This document shows positions 1 to 5,331 of a stretch of DNA of 6,368 nucleotides, piece after piece. The DNA lies in NCBI GenBank assembly GCA_020848855.1, contig JADLHH010000603.1:1-6368 (forward strand), written 5' to 3'. Source of the DNA: Anaerolineae bacterium. Lineage in GTDB: Bacteria; Chloroflexota; Anaerolineae; Aggregatilineales; Phototrophicaceae. Every line of letters starts with the position of its first letter. The first letter of the stretch is position 1. A program made the translations under genes and the position numbers. The notes under the pieces are model-generated. The model did no database searches. It was not told the DNA's origin and saw nothing but the letters and a program-made list of their open reading frames with translations.

Positions 1-47
1 ACCTGCCCTGTCTGCACACGTAAGCGCTCGCGTTTTACCCTGGTGGT
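1..47. other. Leader upstream of the alpha-galactosidase gene
   Basis: This short stretch precedes the first gene. It contains an in-frame stop (TAA at 21-23) that limits how far upstream the alpha-galactosidase can begin. I see no convincing -10/-35 pair and no good Shine-Dalgarno sequence: the only G-rich element, GGTGG at 42-46, lies one base from the GTG start, too close to be a normal ribosome binding site. The end of a preceding gene or a promoter could lie just outside the window. Confidence 0.4.
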
Positions 48-2192
48 GTGAAAATTGGGTTACTGAGGCCTATTCTTGAAACACCCCGATCAACGAACCT
101 ACGCCCGCTCTGGGTGCTCAGCACCCGAAGCACCGCCTACGCTTTCGGACTCGATGCCACGGGGTCTTTGGAGCATGTCTACTGGGGAGCACGCCTGCCT
201 GTGCTTTCCGATTACCAAGCGCCGCCCGTCTATGGAGGTCGCTTCGAAATCGAGGGCTATACCCACGAGGAATTCCCGGTCTGGGGCGGCTTCAAGTTCA
301 ACGAGCCGGCGCTGAAAGTTCGCTTTGCTGACGGCGTGCGCGGTGTGGTACTGAACTATACAGACACCGCTGTCGAGCATGGCGAGGGTGTCGATACCCT
401 GACGATTACCCTCGACGATGCCTATTACCCGCTTCGGGTGCGGCTGATTTATCGCGTTTTCGAAGCCTACGATCTGATTGAGCGCAGCGCCGTTATCGTG
501 AACACGGGCGACACGCCCATCGATATCGAACAGATTTTATCAGCAAGCTGGGAACTGCCACGGCGCGACTCGTACACCCTGACGACCCTCAATGGCAAGT
601 GGGGTGGCGAGTTCCAGGTTCAGCAGGTTGAACTGCCGATGGGCAAGCAGGTGATCGAGCGGCGGCGCGGAGCCAGCGGCTTCGACTCCAACCCCTTCTT
701 TGCCCTCGCACCCACCAGCGATACCACCGAGCGCCACGGCGAAGTCTGGTTTGGCGCGCTGGCGTTCAGCGGAAACTGGAAGCTGGTCATCGAGCGTACC
801 GCGTTCGAGCAGGTGGCGGTCGCAGGCGGGATCAACGACTTCGATTTCCTGTGGAAGCTCGAACCCGGCGAGACCTTTGAGACCCCGGTTTTCGTCGGGG
901 GGTATACCGAGTCGGGCTATGGCGAAGCCAGCCGCCTGCTCCATGCTTATGAGATCGAACACGTGCTGCCGTCGGATACGGCACGCCAGCCGCGCCCGGT
1001 AGTTTACAACTCCTGGTACGTGACCGAGTTCGACGTGAATTACGAGAATCAGGCGAAAGCCGCCGAAATCGCGGCGCGGTTGGGCGTCGAAATGTTCGTC
1101 ATGGACGATGGTTGGTTCGGACAGCGCAATCACGACCGTGCCGGGTTGGGCGACTGGCACGTCAATCTCACCAAATTCCCGAATGGGCTGAAACCCCTCA
1201 TCGACCGGGTCAACGAACTGGGAATGGGGTTTGGCATCTGGGTCGAGCCAGAGATGGTCAACCCGGACAGCGACCTCTACCGCGCGCACCCGGACTGGAT
1301 TTACCACTTCCCGAACCGCCCCCGCAGCCTGTCGCGCAACCAGTCCGTACTCAACGTTTCGCGCCCGGACGTGCAGGAATACATCGTCGGTTTCCTGGAC
1401 GATCTGCTGAGCAACAACGACATCAAATTCGTCAAGTGGGACATGAACCGCCACTTCAGCGAACCGGGCTGGACAGACGCGCCGAGCGGGCGTGACCGTG
1501 AAATCTGGGTACGGCACACGCAGGGCATTTACGACATCCTGCGGCAGGTTCGCGCCAGACACCCCGGCGTGATCTTTGAATCCTGTTCCGGCGGCGGCGG
1601 GCGCGTCGATCTGGGGGTGATGCGCTATGCCGAGCAGTTCTGGATGAGCGACAACACCGATCCCTACGACGATCTATTCATCGAAGAAGGGTTCACGCTG
1701 GCGCACGCACCGCTGACCCGTATGATGTGGGTCACCGACCCGATTCACGTCAACGACCGTGCCACCTCGCTGGAATACCGCTTCCACGTAGCGATGATGG
1801 GCGCGCTCGGCATTGGAGCAAACCTGACCAGGTGGTCGGAAGCCGACCTGACGAAAACCGCCGAATTCGTGGCGCAGTACAAAGCCATCCGCGAGACCGT
1901 TCAATTCGGGAAACTGTATCGCCTGCGCTCGCCACGTGAAAGTATTCTCTCCGCGTTCGAATTCGTGCATCCCGACGGCCATGAAGCGGTTGCCTTCGCG
2001 TTCCTGAGCGCATCGAACTTTGGCGAGTACCGGGCTGCGCTGCGGCTTCAGGGCTTGGAGCCGGACGCTCGCTATCGTGTCGACGGGCGCGACCTGGTAT
2101 TAAGCGGGACGGCGCTCATGAAACAGGGTATTCCTCTGGCGATGAAGGGGACCTTCGCCAGTCAGATGCTGCGTCTGGAACGGGTGTCGTGA
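48..2192 (+). CDS. Alpha-galactosidase, glycoside hydrolase family 36
   Basis: It hydrolyses terminal alpha-1,6-linked galactose from melibiose, raffinose-type sugars or galacto-oligosaccharides, by the retaining mechanism of GH36 (clan GH-D). The 714-residue length fits the roughly 720-residue bacterial group. Visible order: N-terminal beta-sandwich (about 20-270, with HVYWG near 43), catalytic barrel (about 280-620), C-terminal beta domain. Active-site landmarks are NSW (W323), MDDGWFG (D353, D354), SRNQ (R430), KWDMNR (nucleophile D465), ESCSGGGGR (C513) and SDNTD (acid/base D535). All sit at a constant offset of 13 from the Geobacillus AgaA numbering I remember (D478, D548), so the catalytic core is intact. 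No signal peptide is visible, so it should act in the cytoplasm on imported sugar. The GTG start at 48 follows an in-frame stop at 21-23 but lacks a clear ribosome binding site; GTG at 114 is a less likely alternative because it would leave almost nothing before the conserved N-terminal strands. The natural substrate cannot be read from sequence. Confidence 0.95.
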   Translation: MKIGLLRPILETPRSTNLRPLWVLSTRSTAYAFGLDATGSLEHVYWGARLPVLSDYQAPPVYGGRFEIEGYTHEEFPVWGGFKFNEPALKVRFADGVRGVVLNYTDTAVEHGEGVDTLTITLDDAYYPLRVRLIYRVFEAYDLIERSAVIVNTGDTPIDIEQILSASWELPRRDSYTLTTLNGKWGGEFQVQQVELPMGKQVIERRRGASGFDSNPFFALAPTSDTTERHGEVWFGALAFSGNWKLVIERTAFEQVAVAGGINDFDFLWKLEPGETFETPVFVGGYTESGYGEASRLLHAYEIEHVLPSDTARQPRPVVYNSWYVTEFDVNYENQAKAAEIAARLGVEMFVMDDGWFGQRNHDRAGLGDWHVNLTKFPNGLKPLIDRVNELGMGFGIWVEPEMVNPDSDLYRAHPDWIYHFPNRPRSLSRNQSVLNVSRPDVQEYIVGFLDDLLSNNDIKFVKWDMNRHFSEPGWTDAPSGRDREIWVRHTQGIYDILRQVRARHPGVIFESCSGGGGRVDLGVMRYAEQFWMSDNTDPYDDLFIEEGFTLAHAPLTRMMWVTDPIHVNDRATSLEYRFHVAMMGALGIGANLTRWSEADLTKTAEFVAQYKAIRETVQFGKLYRLRSPRESILSAFEFVHPDGHEAVAFAFLSASNFGEYRAALRLQGLEPDARYRVDGRDLVLSGTALMKQGIPLAMKGTFASQMLRLERVS

Positions 2193-2238
2193 AGACGCGC
2201 GGCTTGTCGCACCTTCGCGTGAGACAGTTAACGGTGAC

Positions 2239-2250
2239 GTATCCGAATAC
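2239..2250. promoter_or_regulatory. Candidate LacI-family operator palindrome
   Basis: The 12-mer GTATCCGAATAC is symmetric around a central CG at 2244-2245, with one mismatched pair (C2243/A2246). Its pattern GTATnCGnATAC resembles LacI/GalR-family operators, which are even palindromes with a central CG and variable flanking bases, as in the CcpA-type consensus TGWAANCGNTWWCA. A second short palindrome centred on TTCGAA (2253-2258) lies exactly 11 bases, about one helical turn, further on. An outer repeat AACGGT (2230-2235) / ACCGTT (2249-2254) overlaps both. Repression of sugar uptake genes by a LacI-type regulator is common, so the position about 93 bases before the binding-protein start makes biological sense. 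A 12-base palindrome can occur by chance and no regulator gene is visible here. Confidence 0.3.
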
Positions 2251-2332
2251 CGTTCGAAAGCATAGATAGAGGAGCAGAGGCACAACAGCGAAACCGACGA
2301 CAGAATAATTCTTCGCCAAGTGAATTGCCAAT

Positions 2333-2339
2333 GAGGAAG
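2333..2339 (+). promoter_or_regulatory. Ribosome binding site of the binding-protein gene
   Basis: The purine run GAGGAAG ends 3 bases before ATG 2343 and 9 bases before ATG 2349, while its GAGG core lies 6 bases from ATG 2343. This favours a start at 2343 or 2349 over the upstream in-frame codons TTG 2325 and ATG 2331. The 10-base string TGAGGAAGAT containing it (2332-2341) recurs exactly at 4307-4316 before the first permease gene. Confidence 0.55.
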
Positions 2340-2342
2340 ATC

Positions 2343-4262
2343 ATGTTGATGTTGAAACGCTTTTTGGTATTGCTGGTCGCTTGTGTTGCAATGGGTGGCA
2401 CGGCTCTCGCGCAGGACGCGATGACCTACCACGAAGCCCCATCGCTCGCGGAAAAAGTAGCCGCTGGCGAACTTCCGCCGGTCGAAGAGCGCCTGCCAGC
2501 GAACCCGATTGTCGAAGAACCGGTCGAGCAAATCGGTGAGTACGGCGGCACCTGGCGTCTGCTGGACGAGAACAACAATCTTGGCTTCACGCTGATGACG
2601 ACCGGTGTCGAGCCGTTCATCAAGTGGAACCGCGATGCGTCCGGCTTCCGCCCCAACATCCTCGAATCGTGGGAATGGAACGACGATGCGACGGTTCTCA
2701 CCGCCCATTTCCGTCAGGGCATCAAATGGTCGGATGGTGTGCCGCTGACCGTTGATGATTACCTGTTCTGGTGGAACGACATGGTACTCAACGAGAATGT
2801 CCCGGTCGATCCGTCGGGCGGGACGGTGGTCGCCGGGCAGCCGATGCAGCTTGAAAAGATCGACGACTTCACACTGACGTTCACCTTCGCCGCCCCGAAC
2901 CCGCTGTTCCTGGAAGGGCACTCGCGCGGTCCCTGGAATTCGGCGCAGGCGCTGGTTCCCGCGCACTACATGAAGCAGTTCCACCCCGATTACAATTCGG
3001 CAGTGACCGATACGACCGAGTTGATGAACCGCTACAACACCGAAACCCGCTATCACTACGCAGACCTGCCGGTGCTGGGTCCCTGGATGCCAACCAGCTA
3101 CGTCGCCGACCAGGTTGCAACCTTCACGCGTAATCCATACTATTGGAAGGTGGACACCGAAGGCAACCAACTGCCGTACATCGACAGTCTTCAGGTTGAA
3201 ATCGCGTCCGGTGCTGTTTCCGAACAGGTGGCGCTGAAGGCGCTTGCGGGTGAACTGGATATGCAGGTTCGTGACATCGCCCTGCAGGACGTTCCGCTAA
3301 TTCTGGAAAGCGCTGAAGCGGGCGGCTACCATGTGATCATGTGGGATCGGGGTGACTTCGCCTGGCCCTGGCTGATGCTGTTCTACGACCTGGCTGACGA
3401 TGGCATTGAAGACCTGATGTACACCCAGGCATTCCGTCAGGCGCTTTCGGTCGCCATCAACCGCGACCGCATCAACGAAGTGACGGCGCTCGGTCTCGCT
3501 ACGCCGCGCCAGTTCTCGATGCTGCCCCAGGCGGAAGAATTCCAAACCCCGGAAGGTCAGGAACTGTATGAGGCGTGGGCGAATTCGTACATCGAGTACG
3601 ATCCCGAAGAAGCGGCGAGCCTGCTCGACTCGATAGGTGTGGTTGACACCGATGGCGACGGCTTCCGCGAGCGCCCGGACGGCACGCCGCTCGAACTCAC
3701 CGTCACCCAGTTCCAGAATGACCCGAAGGTCAATCAGAGCCTGGAGCTGATCCAGCAGGACTGGCAGGATGTCGGTCTCAAGACCAACATCGAGCAGCTT
3801 ACCTGGGACGAATACACTGCCGCGAACGAAGCCGGCGAAGTGGAAATCTTCGCGTGGCCGAGCGCTGCCGGTTGGGGTCTGCTCTCCGCGCCGTCGGTCT
3901 GGGCGCCGGTCGAAGGGGTTCAGTGGGCAATGGGCGGCATGAACATTGGACTGAACTATCAAACGGGTGGCGCGCAGGGCGTTGCGCCGCGTGAAGGCTC
4001 GATGCTGGTGAGGCTGCAGGAAGCATTCAGCCGTGCAGTTTCGGCGACGACGGCGGACGAGCGCAATCAGGCGCTGCGCGATGCCTACCGCATTCACCTT
4101 GAAGAAGGTCCCATCACCATCGGGACAATTGGTCAGCACCCCAGCCCGGTGATTGTGAAGAACAATTTCCACAATGTGCCGGAAATCGGTCTCGTGGCTT
4201 CCTGGGACTTGGGTTATCCCGGCACTGCCGACCCCGAACAATTCTATATGGATCAGGAATAG
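2343..4262 (+). CDS. ABC transporter solute-binding protein, family 5 (OppA/DppA type), probable alpha-galactoside binder
   Basis: An extracytoplasmic receptor that captures substrate and delivers it to the membrane permeases. It is 639 residues from the chosen start, long for the family but typical of its larger members. The N-terminus is a clear export signal: K5-R6, a hydrophobic core, then ALA|Q at 21-24 as a signal peptidase I site; L11-V12-A13-C14 also fits a lipobox, so a lipoprotein is possible. Family-5 motifs follow in the usual order: YGGTWR (67-72), IKWSDG (127-132), RNPYYW (263-268), LPYID (277-281), FRQALSVAINR (364-374) and DTDGDG (435-440). By homology alone it would be called a peptide-binding protein, but the adjacent alpha-galactosidase suggests it binds alpha-galactosides, as does the rhizobial receptor AgpA, which is also Opp-like. 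It is separated from the first permease gene by 67 bases containing a strong hairpin. Start choice rests on GAGGAAG at 2333-2339; ATG 2349 and ATG 2331 remain possible. Confidence 0.92.
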   Translation: MLMLKRFLVLLVACVAMGGTALAQDAMTYHEAPSLAEKVAAGELPPVEERLPANPIVEEPVEQIGEYGGTWRLLDENNNLGFTLMTTGVEPFIKWNRDASGFRPNILESWEWNDDATVLTAHFRQGIKWSDGVPLTVDDYLFWWNDMVLNENVPVDPSGGTVVAGQPMQLEKIDDFTLTFTFAAPNPLFLEGHSRGPWNSAQALVPAHYMKQFHPDYNSAVTDTTELMNRYNTETRYHYADLPVLGPWMPTSYVADQVATFTRNPYYWKVDTEGNQLPYIDSLQVEIASGAVSEQVALKALAGELDMQVRDIALQDVPLILESAEAGGYHVIMWDRGDFAWPWLMLFYDLADDGIEDLMYTQAFRQALSVAINRDRINEVTALGLATPRQFSMLPQAEEFQTPEGQELYEAWANSYIEYDPEEAASLLDSIGVVDTDGDGFRERPDGTPLELTVTQFQNDPKVNQSLELIQQDWQDVGLKTNIEQLTWDEYTAANEAGEVEIFAWPSAAGWGLLSAPSVWAPVEGVQWAMGGMNIGLNYQTGGAQGVAPREGSMLVRLQEAFSRAVSATTADERNQALRDAYRIHLEEGPITIGTIGQHPSPVIVKNNFHNVPEIGLVASWDLGYPGTADPEQFYMDQE

Positions 4263-4273
4263 CAGGTAAGCAG

Positions 4274-4307
4274 ACGGGGGCGGCGGCTGAGATGTCGTCG
4301 CCCCTGT
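4274..4307 (+). promoter_or_regulatory. Strong RNA hairpin between binding-protein and permease genes
   Basis: The left arm ACGGGGGCGGCGGC (4274-4287) pairs with the right arm GTCGTCGCCCCTGT (4294-4307) across a 6-base loop TGAGAT. All 14 positions pair, 11 as Watson-Crick and 3 as G-U pairs, and the lower half is nearly all G-C. It starts 11 bases after the binding-protein stop codon and ends just before the purine-rich leader of the permease gene. No T-run follows, so it does not look like an intrinsic terminator in this direction. Such structures after binding-protein genes are known elsewhere (for example malE-malF) to shield the upstream message from 3' decay, so that the receptor is made in excess over the permeases. 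That role here is inferred. The three G-U pairs suggest it is meant to fold as RNA of the plus strand. Confidence 0.75.
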
Positions 4308-4317
4308 GAGGAAGATT

Positions 4318-4321
4318 GGAG
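4318..4321 (+). promoter_or_regulatory. Ribosome binding site that decides the permease start
   Basis: GGAG lies 8 bases before ATG 4330, a normal spacing. The alternative in-frame GTG at 4306 has no Shine-Dalgarno sequence and is buried in the right arm of the intergenic hairpin. The protein from 4330 begins MSRYIIRRLLQF, a typical OppB/DppB N-terminus. Confidence 0.75.
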
Positions 4322-4329
4322 CACAATCC

Positions 4330-5313
4330 ATGTCGCGTTACATCATTAGGAGACTGCTGCAATTCATCCCCTCGATCATCCTGATCGCGTTTGTTGGCTT
4401 TCTCATCATGGAACTCCCCCCTGGCGACTACGTGAGCGATTACATTCGGTCGCAAAGCCTGGGCGGTAACCGGGATGCCGCCGCGCAGGAACAGGTCATG
4501 CGCGAGCAGTTCGGTCTAGACAAGCCGTTCCTGCTGCGGTTTGTCGATTGGGGAACCAATCTGCTGCGCGGCGATTTCAACATCTCGCTCGCGACCGGCG
4601 CGCCTGTCCGGGACATCATTATCAGCAAGCTTGGCGCTACCGTCCTGGTTTCATTTTTCGCCTTTGTCATTTCTTGGACAATCGGCATTGCACTCGGCGT
4701 TTACTCCGCCACCCACCAATATTCTAAAGCAGACAATTTCCTGACGACTGTTTCATTTATCGGCTTGGGCTTACCCGATTTCCTGATCGCCCTCGCCTTT
4801 TTGGTCTTTGCCTGGCAGTTGAACGGCAGTGTTTTGACCGGGCTTCAGTCTCCGGAGTACGTCGGGAAGCCGATCTCGGTCGAATTGATCCTCGACCTGG
4901 CGAACCATCTGTGGCTGCCGGTCAGCGCGGTGGTCATCACCGGCATGGCATGGGTGATGCGTGTGATGCGCGGCAACCTGCTGAATGAGCTTGGGAAAAA
5001 TTACGTGACGGCGCTTCGGGCAAAGGGTGTGCCGGAACGCACCATCATCTGGAAGCACGCTTTTCGGAATGCCCTGCATCCCTTGATCGGCGCGCTGAGC
5101 CAGACGCTCGCCTTTCTGGTGAACGGTTTCGTCATCACCAGCGTCGTGCTCGACCTGCCGACGATTCAGGTGACATACCTGACGGCTACGCAATCGCAGG
5201 ATATTTATCTCGCCGGCGCGATTCTGACGCTCATCGGTCTGCTCGTCCTGGTCGGAACACTCGTCTCCGACCTTCTGCTGGCGTGGCTTGACCCGCGTAT
5301 CCGGTTCTCGTAG
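4330..5313 (+). CDS. ABC transporter permease, OppB/DppB type
   Basis: One of the two membrane subunits forming the translocation pore of an Opp/Dpp-type importer (binding-protein-dependent transport inner membrane family). The 327-residue protein has the usual size. The N-terminus MSRYIIRRLLQF leads into the first membrane helix (about 9-30), followed by an extracytoplasmic loop with PPGDY and the region LRGDFNISL, then further helices over the second half. The EAA coupling loop that contacts the ATPase is visible as YVTALRAKG (225-233) and keeps its glycine, G233, followed by the typical KHAFRNAL segment. The C-terminus LDPRIRFS is standard for the family. It follows the binding-protein gene after a 67-base spacer and precedes the second permease by 18 bases, so the two permeases are almost certainly co-transcribed and partner as a heterodimer. 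Substrate is not determined by this subunit; the context points to alpha-galactosides rather than peptides. Confidence 0.95.
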   Translation: MSRYIIRRLLQFIPSIILIAFVGFLIMELPPGDYVSDYIRSQSLGGNRDAAAQEQVMREQFGLDKPFLLRFVDWGTNLLRGDFNISLATGAPVRDIIISKLGATVLVSFFAFVISWTIGIALGVYSATHQYSKADNFLTTVSFIGLGLPDFLIALAFLVFAWQLNGSVLTGLQSPEYVGKPISVELILDLANHLWLPVSAVVITGMAWVMRVMRGNLLNELGKNYVTALRAKGVPERTIIWKHAFRNALHPLIGALSQTLAFLVNGFVITSVVLDLPTIQVTYLTATQSQDIYLAGAILTLIGLLVLVGTLVSDLLLAWLDPRIRFS

Positions 5314-5318
5314 GGCGT

Positions 5319-5322
5319 AAGG
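5319..5322 (+). promoter_or_regulatory. Weak ribosome binding site of the second permease
   Basis: AAGG is the only purine-rich element in the 18-base gap and lies 9 bases before ATG 5332. It is weaker than the sites of the upstream genes, so translational coupling to the first permease may help initiation. Confidence 0.4.
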
Positions 5323-5331
5323 CATATCTGT

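Larger units (their letters stand above)
2193..2342. other. Intergenic region between alpha-galactosidase and binding-protein gene
   Basis: This 150-base gap is the largest non-coding stretch in the window. It has no intrinsic terminator: the one weak inverted repeat just after the stop codon (ACGCG 2195-2199 with CGCGT 2216-2220) has a 16-base loop and no T-run. It contains nested palindromes around 2230-2260, described separately, and a purine-rich ribosome binding site at its end. AATAAT at 2304-2309 resembles a -10 box but has no matching -35 hexamer at 16-18 bases. The absence of a terminator is compatible with read-through from the alpha-galactosidase, while the gap size leaves room for a separate promoter for the transport genes. 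Confidence 0.6.

Noticed and set aside
540..1562. Long minus-strand open frame (340 codons) inside the alpha-galactosidase gene
   Set aside because: It lies wholly opposite a gene with intact catalytic motifs, shows no recognisable domain, and long antisense frames are expected from GC-rich codon use.
2304..2309. AATAAT as a -10 promoter box
   Set aside because: No TTGACA-like hexamer at 16-18 bases upstream (the sequence there is about CACAAC), so a sigma-70 promoter cannot be supported.
2325..2342. TTG 2325 or ATG 2331 as start of the receptor gene
   Set aside because: The clear purine-rich ribosome binding site GAGGAAG lies downstream of both; only a weak AAGTGA precedes ATG 2331. ATG 2331 is not fully excluded.
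2100..3170. Minus-strand open frame (356 codons) spanning the end of the alpha-galactosidase, the gap and the start of the receptor gene
   Set aside because: Low-complexity His/Arg/Val-rich product with no family resemblance, opposite two well-supported genes; shadow of GC-rich coding sequence.
4274..4320. Intergenic hairpin as an intrinsic terminator
   Set aside because: No T-run follows the stem on the plus strand and none follows on the minus strand; co-transcription with the permeases is expected.
4306..4329. GTG start at 4306 adding 8 residues to the first permease
   Set aside because: No Shine-Dalgarno sequence upstream and the codon is buried in the hairpin arm; ATG 4330 has GGAG at ideal spacing and gives a standard N-terminus.
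3297..4331. Minus-strand open frame (344 codons) opposite the receptor gene
   Set aside because: Antisense to a gene with family motifs in order; the product looks like non-protein antisense composition and it would also run through the intergenic hairpin.
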